The position numbers were made by a program, and so were the translations under genes. Positions 25,428-33,659 of a stretch of DNA of 64,000 nucleotides are shown piece after piece. The stretch spans positions 1 through 64,000 of the forward strand of contig NZ_AUCF01000012.1 of assembly GCF_000429625.1 (NCBI RefSeq). Reading direction: 5' to 3'. Every line of letters starts with the position of its first letter. Position 1 is the stretch's first letter. This stretch comes from Azospirillum halopraeferens DSM 3675 (GTDB lineage Bacteria; Pseudomonadota; Alphaproteobacteria; Azospirillales; Azospirillaceae). The notes under the pieces were generated by a model. The model was not told the DNA's origin. It searched no databases and was given only the letters and a program-made list of their open reading frames with translations.

Positions 25428-26594
25428 TTACGTCACCACCCCGTCCGCAAAGGCCGATACGGCGTCCGCAGCCGCCCGGTCGTCGATGGCGGCGATGCAG
25501 TGGGGCTCGGCGGAGCGGCAGCCGTCGGTGCAGGGCGGTGCCGGCCGGTCCGGCCGCACCACCAGCACACGATTCCCCCACGGGCGAAAGCGTTCCGGCG
25601 CGGACGGGTAGTCGGGGGCCCCGCCGCGGGGGTGGCAGGAGATCACCGCCGCCGGCACCCCCAGCGCCGCCGCCAGGTGGGCGGGGCCGGAATCCATGCC
25701 GAGCAGGACGGCGCCCCGGCCGATGATCCCCGCCGCGGTGCGAAGATCGGTGCGCCCCGTCAGGTCGGCCACCGGTCGGCCGCTCAGCGCCGCCGCCACC
25801 GTCGCGGCCCGCTCCCGTCCCTCGCCGTCGCCGATGAGGACGGCGCCGCCGCCGGGCCACCGCGCCGCCGCCGCGGCGGCGATGGCGGCGAACCGTGTGG
25901 CGGGCAGGTTGCGCCGCGGTGCGGCGGTGGTGGGGGCCAGCACCAGCAGCCGTTCCGGCACCGATCCGCCGAAGGCGTCGTCCAGCAGGGCCGCGGCGCC
26001 GGCGCGGTCCACGGCGTCCGGCCACAGCGCGACGGGGGAGCCCCGCGCCGCCTCCGGATCGGCGCCACCGAGCGCCGCCAGCAGGGCCAGCCCGTGTTCC
26101 ACCTCGTGACGCGGCGCGGCGCCGGGCAGGCGGTGGGTGTAGGCAGCGTCGAAGCCGCGGTTGCCGGCGCCCTTCCAGGGCGTGACCGTCTCGGAAAAGG
26201 CCAGGCGGACCGGTGCGCGCGTGGCGGCGGCCAGGGTGGCCGCCCCGTGCAGGTCCACGTCGTAGCGGGCGGTGACCGCAAGGCCGAAGCCCGCGCGGAA
26301 GTCGGCGGCGAAGGCGCGCAGATCCTCCGGCGTGCGCCCGCGCAGGTCCAGGCGCCCGCCGGAGAGGTCGCCGGCCGGGGTGACCACGCTGTCCACCCAC
26401 GGGCAGCCGGCGGTGAGGGGCAGCACCGCCGGGCGCACCACCAGGCTGATGCGCGCCCGCGGCGCCGAGGCGCGCAGTCCCCGCAGGAACGGCGTGGCCA
26501 GGACCAGATCGCCGATCTCGTCCAGCTTGATCACCAGGATACGCTCCGCCTGCGCCGGGCGGAAGCCGTCGTCCGCGGGGGTGGTCGTCGCCAT
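25428..26594 (-). CDS. Glycosyltransferase family 9 (heptosyltransferase-like) protein
   Basis: The 388-residue protein has the GT9/GT-B pattern: 'ILVIKLDEIGDLVLATPFLRG' at the N terminus and 'GMDSGPAHLAAALGVPAAVI' in the C-terminal nucleotide-sugar domain. Enzymes of this family transfer heptose or similar sugars from ADP-sugars to the lipopolysaccharide core on the inner leaflet. Length is usual (about 350-390). A cysteine-containing tail 'PCTDGCRSAEPHC' may bind a metal. The start MATTTPADD follows a weak CGAGG. It is separated from the phosphatase gene by 64 bases. Confidence 0.88.
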   Translation of the reverse strand: MATTTPADDGFRPAQAERILVIKLDEIGDLVLATPFLRGLRASAPRARISLVVRPAVLPLTAGCPWVDSVVTPAGDLSGGRLDLRGRTPEDLRAFAADFRAGFGLAVTARYDVDLHGAATLAAATRAPVRLAFSETVTPWKGAGNRGFDAAYTHRLPGAAPRHEVEHGLALLAALGGADPEAARGSPVALWPDAVDRAGAAALLDDAFGGSVPERLLVLAPTTAAPRRNLPATRFAAIAAAAAARWPGGGAVLIGDGEGRERAATVAAALSGRPVADLTGRTDLRTAAGIIGRGAVLLGMDSGPAHLAAALGVPAAVISCHPRGGAPDYPSAPERFRPWGNRVLVVRPDRPAPPCTDGCRSAEPHCIAAIDDRAAADAVSAFADGVVT

Positions 26595-26658
26595 GCAGCA
26601 GCCTCGGAGTCGGGGCGGATGCCCTATCAAGCGCAAAGGCCGCACAAAGGGAAGCGGC

Positions 26659-27462
26659 TTATCCCGCCGCTGTCATCCCCATGGCGCGGCCGATGGTCTC
26701 CACCAGCGCCGGGGTGCCGGCCAGAAGCGGCGCGCCGCCGGACCAGTCGGGGCGCAGCGGGTACGGAGCCGCCGCCCCGCCCGCCTCCTCCACCAGCAGG
26801 ATGCCGGCCAGCACGTCCCAGGGCAGCAGATGGGGGTCCCAGGTGGCGTCGAGGCGGCCGCAGGCGACGTGCGCCAGTTGCAGGGCGCCGCACAGCAGGT
26901 TGCGGGTCTGCGCACCGGCCTCCAGCAGATGGGTGAAGGGGATGAGGAAGCGGTCCGGCGGATGACGGGGGGAGTGGCCGACCCCCACCACGGCGGCCGC
27001 GGGATCGCTGCAGCCGCTGACGCGGATCGGCTCCCCGTTCAGGAAAGCACCGCCGCCGCGCCGGGCGGTAAACAGCTCGTCCGTGTTGGGATCGTAGATG
27101 ATGCCGAGGTCGGTGCGCCCGTCCTCCACCAGCGCCAGCACCACGCAGTACCAGGGCATGCCGCGCAGGAAGTTCTGGGTGCCGTCGATGGGGTCCACCA
27201 CCCAGACGCGCCGGCCGGCCGTCCCGCCGCCCTCCTCCCCCACCATGGCGTCGCCGGGGAACAGGGCGGCGAGGCGCGTGCGAATCAGGTCCTCCACCGC
27301 CCGGTCGGCCAGGCTGACCAAGTCCTGCGGCCCCTTCGTCTCCACCCGCAGGTCGCCGCGGCGGTCGAAATACCGGCGGGCGAGCCGGCCGGCTTCGCGC
27401 GCCACGGCGGCGCCGGCGGCCAGCCGGCACGTCAGATCGTCGGTGCGGTCGTCGACGGGCAT
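26659..27462 (-). CDS. Inositol monophosphatase-family phosphatase
   Basis: The 267-residue protein carries the metal-site motifs of this family: GEEGG (Glu of site 1), 'WVVDPIDGTQNFLRGMPWY' and the late 'LPWDVLAGILLVEEAGG' aspartate. Members dephosphorylate inositol phosphate, histidinol phosphate or 3'-phosphoadenylates with Mg2+. Its start lies 17 bases after the second permease gene of a PhnDCEE importer, so it is the last gene of that operon. That linkage suggests it removes phosphate from the imported compound inside the cell. Confidence 0.88.
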   Translation of the reverse strand: MPVDDRTDDLTCRLAAGAAVAREAGRLARRYFDRRGDLRVETKGPQDLVSLADRAVEDLIRTRLAALFPGDAMVGEEGGGTAGRRVWVVDPIDGTQNFLRGMPWYCVVLALVEDGRTDLGIIYDPNTDELFTARRGGGAFLNGEPIRVSGCSDPAAAVVGVGHSPRHPPDRFLIPFTHLLEAGAQTRNLLCGALQLAHVACGRLDATWDPHLLPWDVLAGILLVEEAGGAAAPYPLRPDWSGGAPLLAGTPALVETIGRAMGMTAAG

Positions 27463-27479
27463 GGACCGGGAGCCTTCGG

Positions 27480-28286
27480 TCACAGGATGCGCTTGCGGAT
27501 CTGGGTGACCAGCACCTCGGCGGCGATGACCACCGCGAAGATGGCGATCAGCGCCGTCGCCACCCGGTCCCATTGGAAGAGGTCCATGGCGGAGTTCAGC
27601 ACCAGCCCGATGCCGCCGGCGCCGACCAGGCCGAGCACGGCGGATTCGCGCACGTTGATGTCCCACCGGAACAGGGCCACCGACCAGAAGGCCGGCTGCA
27701 CCTGCGGCCAGAATCCCTTCAGCAGCACGCTGGCCGGCGGGGCGCCGGCGGCGCGCAGGGCCTCGACGGGGCCGGGGGCCGCCTCCTCCAGCGCCTCCGC
27801 CAGCAGCTTGCCGACGAACCCGACGGAGCGGAAGGCGATGGCCAGCGTTCCCGCCAGGGCGCCCGGCCCGAACACCGCCACGAACAGCAGCGCCCACACC
27901 AGCGAGTTGACGGAACGCGACGACACCAGCACCAGCTTGCCCAGCCAGTTCAGCGCGGCCGAGCGGGTGATGTTGCGCGCCGACAGCAGGGCCACCGGCA
28001 CCGCCAGCACGATGCTGAACAGGGTCCCCAGCGTCGCGATGTGCAGCGTCTCCACCAGCGCCGCGTGGACGCCGGCGGGGTAATAGGCCAGGTCGGCCGG
28101 CCACATGCGGTTCAGCAGGTCGGCCATCTGCTCCGGCGCGTCGTAGAGGAACTCCGGAATCACCTCCACGGTGCGCAGCGACGCCACGAAGGCGGCGACG
28201 ATGGCGAGGTAGGCGGCGAAGCGGGCCAGCCGCTCCGCCGGGGTGAAGCGCCGCCAGATGCGGTCATGGAGCACGGCGCCGGTCAT
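27480..28286 (-). CDS. phnE: PhnE-type ABC transporter permease (second copy)
   Basis: This 268-residue inner-membrane permease has about six helices and the PhnE patterns 'NSLVWALLFVAVFGPGALAG' and 'EALRAAGAPPASVLLKGFWPQV', the latter being the coupling loop. Its ATG overlaps the stop of the first permease as ATGA. Two non-identical PhnE subunits forming a heterodimer is a common arrangement in phosphonate-type importers. Confidence 0.88.
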   Translation of the reverse strand: MTGAVLHDRIWRRFTPAERLARFAAYLAIVAAFVASLRTVEVIPEFLYDAPEQMADLLNRMWPADLAYYPAGVHAALVETLHIATLGTLFSIVLAVPVALLSARNITRSAALNWLGKLVLVSSRSVNSLVWALLFVAVFGPGALAGTLAIAFRSVGFVGKLLAEALEEAAPGPVEALRAAGAPPASVLLKGFWPQVQPAFWSVALFRWDINVRESAVLGLVGAGGIGLVLNSAMDLFQWDRVATALIAIFAVVIAAEVLVTQIRKRIL

Positions 28287-29074
28287 TGGAAGATCGCCCG
28301 CAGCCGCGTCGCCAGCAGTTCGCCCAGCATGATCAGGGCGATGATGGCGATCAGGATGGCACACAGGAAGTCGTAGTCGAAGCGCTGGAACGCGGCGAAC
28401 AGGGTGCCGCCGATGCCGCCGCCGCCGACGATGCCGACCATGGTGGAGTTGCGCAGGTTGCTGTCGAGCTGGTAGGTGGCGAAGCCGATGAAGCGGGCCA
28501 GAACCTGCGGCAGCACGCCCATGGTCACCACGTTGGCGAAGGAGGCGCCGGTGGCCCGCACCGCCTCGACCTGCTTCATGGAGATCTCCTCGATCGCCTC
28601 GGCGAACAGCTTGGCGACGAAGCCGATGGAGGCCACCACCAGGGCGAGGATGCCGGCCAGCGCGCCGAAGCCGATGGCCTTGACGAAGACGATGGCGACG
28701 ATGATGGGATGGAAGGAGCGGCAGACCGCGATGAACGCCCGCACCGGCGTGCTGACCCACCAGGGCATCAGGTTGCGCGCGGCGCACAGTCCGACCGGCA
28801 GCGACACCGCCACCCCCAGCACGGTGGCGATGATGGCGATCTGCAGGCTCTCCAGCAGCCCGTCGAGCAGCAGCGACCAGCGCGTGAAGTCCGGCGGCAC
28901 CAGGCGCGACAGGAACCGCCCGCCCTGATCCAGCCCGAAGACGAAGCGGTCCCAGCTCAGGTCGAGGATCTGCCCGGCGTAGAGCACGTACAGGACCAGG
29001 GCCAGCAGCCCGGCGCGCGCCGGCCAGTTGGCGCGGAAGGCGCGGCGGTCCCCGCCGGCGGACGCGGCGGTCAT
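28283..29074 (-). CDS. phnE: PhnE-type ABC transporter permease (first copy)
   Basis: This 263-residue permease shows '[20 protein letters not shown]', '[19 protein letters not shown]' and the coupling loop '[22 protein letters not shown]'. It overlaps phnC by ATGA at its start and the second permease at its end, so the four transporter genes are tightly coupled. The pair share the family fold but differ clearly in sequence. Confidence 0.88.
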   Translation of the reverse strand: MTAASAGGDRRAFRANWPARAGLLALVLYVLYAGQILDLSWDRFVFGLDQGGRFLSRLVPPDFTRWSLLLDGLLESLQIAIIATVLGVAVSLPVGLCAARNLMPWWVSTPVRAFIAVCRSFHPIIVAIVFVKAIGFGALAGILALVVASIGFVAKLFAEAIEEISMKQVEAVRATGASFANVVTMGVLPQVLARFIGFATYQLDSNLRNSTMVGIVGGGGIGGTLFAAFQRFDYDFLCAILIAIIALIMLGELLATRLRAIFQ

Positions 29075-29898
29075 GACAGCCAGTCCTCGCCGCCGTAGAT
29101 GGCGCGCAGGTGTTCGTCCTCCAGCCCGTCGGGCGGGCCGTCGTAGACGACGCGCCCTTCCGACATGCCGACGATGCGGCCGGCGAAGCGCCGGGCCAGC
29201 GTCACGTCGTGGATGTTGACCAGCACCGGAACGTGCCGCTGCTCCGCCACGCGGGCCAGCAGCTCCATGATCTCCACCGACGTCTTGGGGTCGAGGGACG
29301 AGGTCGGCTCGTCGGCCAGCAGCAGGTCGGGATCCTGCATCACCGCCCGGGCGATGCCGACCCGCTGGCGCTGGCCGCCCGACAGGCTGTCGGCGCGCTG
29401 GTGCACGAAGTCGCCGAGCCCCACCATGTCCAGCAGGTCGAACGCCTGCTCCACGTCCGCCTGCGGGTAGCGGCGCAGCCAGGCGCGCCACGCCGGAACG
29501 TAGCCGAGCCGGCCGCACAGCACGTTCTCCATCACCGACAGGCGTTCCACCAGGTTGTATTCCTGGAACACCATGCCGATGCGCCGGCGCACCAGCCGCA
29601 GCTCCTGCCGGCCCAGGCTGACGATGTCCCGCCCCATGAAGCGGATCTCGCCCGAGGTGGGCTCGACGAGGCGGTTGATGCAGCGGATGAAGGTGCTCTT
29701 GCCGGTGCCCGACGGGCCGATGATGGCGACCACGCCGCGCGGTTCGAAGGACAGGGAGATTCCCTTCAGCACCTCCGGCCGGCCGGCGCCGTAGCGCTTG
29801 ACCAGGTTGCGCACCACGAGGGGATGGGCGTCCCGCCCCGCCCCCGCGGCGGCCACGCCCGCGGGGGCGGGGCGGCCGGCCAGGGTTCCGTCGGGCAT
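29071..29898 (-). CDS. phnC: PhnC-type phosphonate/organophosphate ABC transporter ATP-binding protein
   Basis: The 275-residue ATPase has Walker [10 protein letters not shown] (about 59-67), the PhnC signature '[20 protein letters not shown]', Walker [14 protein letters not shown] and the switch His in '[11 protein letters not shown]'. A 25-residue Gly/Ala-rich N-terminal extension precedes the domain. It starts 2 bases after the phnD stop. The family serves phosphonates, phosphite and phosphate esters. Confidence 0.92.
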   Translation of the reverse strand: MPDGTLAGRPAPAGVAAAGAGRDAHPLVVRNLVKRYGAGRPEVLKGISLSFEPRGVVAIIGPSGTGKSTFIRCINRLVEPTSGEIRFMGRDIVSLGRQELRLVRRRIGMVFQEYNLVERLSVMENVLCGRLGYVPAWRAWLRRYPQADVEQAFDLLDMVGLGDFVHQRADSLSGGQRQRVGIARAVMQDPDLLLADEPTSSLDPKTSVEIMELLARVAEQRHVPVLVNIHDVTLARRFAGRIVGMSEGRVVYDGPPDGLEDEHLRAIYGGEDWLS

Positions 29899-29900
29899 GG

Positions 29901-30893
29901 TCACTTGGCCTGCTTCGCGTAGGTGGCGGCGTTGAAGGGCGTGCCGCTGCCGTCGGCCACCTTGCGCACCACCTCCCAGGCATCCTTGTAGGTGACGGGC
30001 ACGAAGCGGTCGGCGCCCTCGAAGGCGGCCGTCATCTCCTCCGGGAAGCGGTAGTCGGTGAAGCACTGCACCAGCTTGCTCGCCAGTTCCGGCTTCAGGT
30101 TGTGGGCGTGGGCGAAGGAGGAGGTGGGGAAGGTCTCGCTCTTGTAGATCACCCGGATCTTGTCGCCGTCGATCTGGCCGCGGTGGATCATGCGGGTCAG
30201 CACGTCGGAGGCCACCGGGGCGGCGTCGTAGTCGCCGGCGTAGACACCCATGGCGGACTGGTCGTGCTTGCCGGAGTAGAGCACCTCGTAATCCTTGCCG
30301 GGCACCAGTCCCTGGTCGGGGAACAGGGCGTGCGGCGCGAGGTTGCCCGAATTGGACGAGGGCGAGGTGTGCGCCACGCGCTTGCCCTTCAGGTCGGCCA
30401 GCGTCTGATAGGGGCTGTCGGCCCGCACGATCATCCAGAGCTGATAGCCCTGGAAGCCTTCGGCGTCGCCCTTCACGGCGAAGGGCACCGCGCCGGCGAG
30501 GTTGACGGCGAAGCCGGTCGGGCCGGTGGAGAAGCCGGCCACGTGCAGGCGGCCGGACCGCATCGCCTCGATCTCCGCCGCGTTGGACTGGACCTGGAAA
30601 TAGACGACCTTCTTGCCCGTGCACTGCGACAGGTGCGCCTGGAAGGGCTTGAAGATGTTGGCGTAGACCGCGGGGTCCTCGACCGGGGTGTAGGTGAAGA
30701 CGATGGTGTCCGGGTCCTTCCAATCCTTGGGATCGGTGGGCGCGTCGGCGACGAGGTCGCCGTCGCCGTCGCAATAGAGGGTGTCGAGGTCGCCCCGGTT
30801 CGGGCAGTCCGTCGCCGCGGCGGCGACGTTGACCGAGAGCATCGCCCCGCCGCCGAACGCGGCGGCAAGCAGGATCGCGCGAACGCGGATCAT
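29901..30893 (-). CDS. phnD: PhnD-type substrate-binding protein
   Basis: The 330-residue periplasmic protein has a signal peptide (about 1-27, '[21 protein letters not shown]') and the PhnD pattern: '[20 protein letters not shown]', '[19 protein letters not shown]' with the phosphoryl-binding Ser/Thr run, and '[15 protein letters not shown]'. Just after the signal there is an unusual insertion, '[16 protein letters not shown]', spaced acidic residues like a calcium-binding loop. GGAGGAG precedes the ATG. It is the first gene of the operon and lies next to two palindromes shared with the divergent DeoR-type gene. Confidence 0.9.
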   Translation of the reverse strand: MIRVRAILLAAAFGGGAMLSVNVAAAATDCPNRGDLDTLYCDGDGDLVADAPTDPKDWKDPDTIVFTYTPVEDPAVYANIFKPFQAHLSQCTGKKVVYFQVQSNAAEIEAMRSGRLHVAGFSTGPTGFAVNLAGAVPFAVKGDAEGFQGYQLWMIVRADSPYQTLADLKGKRVAHTSPSSNSGNLAPHALFPDQGLVPGKDYEVLYSGKHDQSAMGVYAGDYDAAPVASDVLTRMIHRGQIDGDKIRVIYKSETFPTSSFAHAHNLKPELASKLVQCFTDYRFPEEMTAAFEGADRFVPVTYKDAWEVVRKVADGSGTPFNAATYAKQAK

Positions 30894-30915
30894 GAGTCTC
30901 CTCCCCATGCATGTC

Positions 30916-30936
30916 TGTTTGCTTTGTTAGCAAACA
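30916..30936. promoter_or_regulatory. Inverted repeat in the phnD/deoR intergenic region
   Basis: TGTTTGCT and AGCAAACA form perfect 8-bp arms around a 5-base spacer, 23 bases upstream of the phnD start codon. It is a plausible operator for the divergent DeoR-family repressor, which would shut off the importer. Confidence 0.5.
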
Positions 30937-30970
30937 TCCTAGCCCGGCGGCATGCGGAAGGGAACCGGGA

Positions 30971-30990
30971 AATGTTGTTTTCCGAACATT
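30971..30990. promoter_or_regulatory. GlpR-like operator candidate
   Basis: AATGTTGTTTTCCGAACATT has 6-bp inverted arms AATGTT/AACATT and resembles the E. coli GlpR operator consensus (ATGTTCGnTnnCGAACAT) from memory. It sits midway between the divergent genes. Confidence 0.5.
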
Positions 30991-31038
30991 CTTTTTCGCA
31001 TATGATCATAAAGGCGCGATGTTGGCCGGAGGCGGACG

Positions 31039-31797
31039 GTGCGGAAGGCCGAACGGTACGAGCAGGTGGTCGAGGTCGTCCGGCGCAAGGGGTTCGCGAC
31101 GGTGGAGGATCTGTCGCTGCGCCTGGGTGTCACGGCCCAGACCATCCGCCGCGACATCCGCGCCCTGTCGGCGGCGGGAACGCTGCGCAAGTACCATGGC
31201 GGCGCCGGCCTTCCCGCCCTGTCGGAAGGGGTGGCCTACAAGACGCGCAAGATCCGGAACGTCGAGGCGAAGCGGCGCATCGGCGCCGCGGTCTGCGCGT
31301 TGATCCCCGACGGGGCGTCGCTGTTCATCGACACCGGCACGACATGCGAGGCGGTGGCCGAGGCGCTGACGGTGCGCAAGGGGCTGCGGGTGGTGACCAA
31401 CAACCTGCACGTGGCGCAGCATCTGGCCGAGCGCACGGATTTCGAACTGGCGGTGGCCGGCGGCTTCATCCGCAACGCCGACGGCGGCGTCATGGGCGAC
31501 CCCGCCGCCGCCTTCCTCGCCCAGTTCCGGTTCGATGCGGCGGTGATCGGCATCAGCGGCATCGACACCGACGGAACGTTGATGGAGTACGACCACCGCG
31601 AGGTGCTGGTGACCCGCGCCGCCCTGCGCCGCGCCCGCACCGCCATCGTCGCCTGCGACGCCGGCAAGTTCGGCCGGCCGGCGCTGGTCTGCCTCGGCCC
31701 CGTCACCGACGTGGACACCCTGGTGTGCGACGCCCCGCCGGAGGGTCCGCTGGCCGCCGCCATCCACGCCGCCGGTGTCAGGGTGGTGGTGGCCTGA
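31039..31797 (+). CDS. DeoR/GlpR-family transcriptional repressor
   Basis: The 252-residue regulator has an N-terminal helix-turn-helix ('VVRRKGFATVEDLSLRLGVT', 'AQTIRRDIRALSAAGTLRKYHGG' in sequence) and a C-terminal sugar-phosphate sensor domain with 'FIDTGTTCEAVAEAL', 'VVTNNLHVA' and 'GISGIDTDG'. The GTG start has GGAGG 7 bases upstream. Members sense phosphorylated sugars or polyols. Its position, divergent from phnDCEE and the phosphatase, suggests that a phosphorylated metabolite of the imported compound is the inducer. Confidence 0.92.
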   Translation: MRKAERYEQVVEVVRRKGFATVEDLSLRLGVTAQTIRRDIRALSAAGTLRKYHGGAGLPALSEGVAYKTRKIRNVEAKRRIGAAVCALIPDGASLFIDTGTTCEAVAEALTVRKGLRVVTNNLHVAQHLAERTDFELAVAGGFIRNADGGVMGDPAAAFLAQFRFDAAVIGISGIDTDGTLMEYDHREVLVTRAALRRARTAIVACDAGKFGRPALVCLGPVTDVDTLVCDAPPEGPLAAAIHAAGVRVVVA

Positions 31798-31815
31798 CGG
31801 CAGCGGCGGTCCGCG

Positions 31816-32565
31816 TCAGTCCGCCGGGCGCCCGCCCAGACGGCCGATGCCCGGCAGCTTCACCGCCATATCCAGCGGATCGACGCCCACCGTCAGGCCC
31901 AGAAGGTTGATCTCCAGCCCCTCCTCCACGGCGACGAGGACGCCGGCGACGCCGAACAGGCTGACCTGCCAGCCCGTGCCGCTGGGCGCGCGGGCGACCA
32001 GGCGGCTTCCCAGATAGTCCTTCCCCAGGGCGGTGGGCGGCAGGTCCAGACGCAGCTCCGGCACGGCGCGCGCCACCCAGGCAATGAAGGTGTTGCTGTT
32101 GGGCCCGGGCCACACCCGGTATTCCCCGGCGTAGGGATAGCTGCCGGCCGCCGCCTCGATGCGGGGAATGGCCCGGGCGGCCGCCTCCCCGCGCAGCTCC
32201 GCCAGCACGGCAGGCTCGGCGCCGAACCAGCGGCCATCGGGAGGGCGGTTGCTGACGGCGACCGCGGGCAGGCCGCGGTAGGCGCGCCAGCCGATCACCT
32301 CGTAGACGGTGTAGTCCGCCGCCCCCTCGGGCTTGACCGCGATCCAGGGATGCACCCCGAAGGCGCCGCGCCAGGACAGGGCGCGGGCGGCGTAGACCTG
32401 CACCACCGCGTCCGGCGTCACCGCCGGGTCGGGGGCCAGCCCGGCCGGGCTGCGGTCGGCCGTCGACCACTGCACCCCCAGCGCCACCGTACCGGACGCC
32501 ACCACGAACGCCGGCCCCGCCAGCAGGAAGACCAGCGTCAGCACCACCGCCAGCAGCACCCTCAC
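31816..32565 (-). CDS. DUF3750-family protein
   Basis: The 249-residue protein has an N-terminal membrane anchor or signal ('VLLAVVLTLVFLLAGPAFV') and a conserved body that I recognise as DUF3750 from patterns such as 'YAARALSWRGAFGVHPWIAV', 'YEVIGWRAYRG', 'YPYAGEYRVWPGPNSNTF' and 'LPPTALGKDYL'. The domain's function is not known to me; the body would face the periplasm. The GTG start has GAGGGGG upstream. It is convergent with the DeoR-type gene with only 18 bases between stops. Confidence 0.8.
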   Translation of the reverse strand: MRVLLAVVLTLVFLLAGPAFVVASGTVALGVQWSTADRSPAGLAPDPAVTPDAVVQVYAARALSWRGAFGVHPWIAVKPEGAADYTVYEVIGWRAYRGLPAVAVSNRPPDGRWFGAEPAVLAELRGEAAARAIPRIEAAAGSYPYAGEYRVWPGPNSNTFIAWVARAVPELRLDLPPTALGKDYLGSRLVARAPSGTGWQVSLFGVAGVLVAVEEGLEINLLGLTVGVDPLDMAVKLPGIGRLGGRPAD

Positions 32566-32658
32566 GCGCCCCCCTCACCGGGATGTGTCGATCACCCCAT
32601 GGTAGCGGTGAAGCCGGCGGAAATGTGGCACCGGCTCCCGATGGCGGGCGCGGGTGCC

Positions 32659-33642
32659 TTACACCCGCATCAGCTCGTGGGTCGCCGGATGGAACAGCTC
32701 CTCCGGGCGGACGCGGCGGGCGGAGAGTCCCTGGGCGTGGTGGTGGGCCAGGAAGGCGTCGAGGGTGCGGCGGTTCTCCTCCAGACCGTAGGACCAGAAG
32801 TCGGCGCCCAGCAGGTCGCGCGCGGCGGCCAGTTGCTCCTCCACGAAGGGCAGCGTCACCTTGGTGGCCGAGGTGTCGGCCAGCAGGTCGAGGGCCAGCG
32901 CCTTGGACCGGTTCAGCGCCTTGTACACCGCCACCGGCAGCCAGGGGTGCGCCTCGGCCAGCGTGCGGCGCACGCCCACCAGGTGCATGATGGGAAAGAC
33001 ACCGGTGCGCCGGTAGTCCGCCATGGCCTGCGCGCGCGGGTCGTCGAACAGCCAGCCCACGTGCGGATGCACCCCGTGGCAGGAGGGGCGGCGCGGCGTC
33101 ACGATCGCGTCGATCTCCCCGTCGGCCAGCATCCGCGACAGGGTGGCGTCCCCGGGCGCTGCCTCCAGGCGCACGTCGGACGGCAGGGTCAGGGCGATCT
33201 TCTCCGGCCGGCCGGGGTCCTCCAGCCCGCCGCGCACCCAGGTGACGTCGGACGGCGCCACCCCGTGGTCGGCCAGAATGGCGCGCGCCCACACGCAGGC
33301 GGTGAGCTGGTATTCGGGCAGGCCGATGCGCCGGCCCTTCAGGTCGGCCGGGGAGCGGATGCGGTCGCGGCGCACGTAGATCGCGGTGTGGCGGAAGGCC
33401 CGCGACAGGAAGGCGGGCACGCCGACGTAGGGGCTGTTCCCCTGCGCCGTCTTGACGGTGAAGCTGGACAGCGACAGCTCGCACACGTCGAACTCGGCGT
33501 GGCGGAAGGCGCGGAAGAAGATCTCCTCCGGCGACAGGACCTGACAGACGGCGTCGACGCCGTCGATCAGAACGCGGCCGTCGACCAGCGGCCGCGTGCG
33601 GTCATAGTCGCCGACGGCGACGGACAGGGTCAGCTTGGACAT
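32659..33642 (-). CDS. 4,5-dihydroxyphthalate decarboxylase-like protein
   Basis: The 327-residue protein begins 'MSKLTLSVAVGDYDRTRPLV' and has 'SPEEIFFRAFRHAEFDVCEL' and 'GLPEYQLTACVWARAILADH', strongly like proteins annotated as 4,5-dihydroxyphthalate decarboxylase (Pht5/OphC-type). The fold of that family is related to periplasmic binding proteins, but there is no signal peptide here, which fits a cytoplasmic enzyme. GGAGG lies 6 bases before the ATG. It follows the double-HTH LysR gene by 17 bases, so they are cotranscribed. No phthalate oxygenase is near, so the real substrate may differ. Confidence 0.8.
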   Translation of the reverse strand: MSKLTLSVAVGDYDRTRPLVDGRVLIDGVDAVCQVLSPEEIFFRAFRHAEFDVCELSLSSFTVKTAQGNSPYVGVPAFLSRAFRHTAIYVRRDRIRSPADLKGRRIGLPEYQLTACVWARAILADHGVAPSDVTWVRGGLEDPGRPEKIALTLPSDVRLEAAPGDATLSRMLADGEIDAIVTPRRPSCHGVHPHVGWLFDDPRAQAMADYRRTGVFPIMHLVGVRRTLAEAHPWLPVAVYKALNRSKALALDLLADTSATKVTLPFVEEQLAAARDLLGADFWSYGLEENRRTLDAFLAHHHAQGLSARRVRPEELFHPATHELMRV

Positions 33643-33659
33643 GGTTCCTCCCTTGGGAT

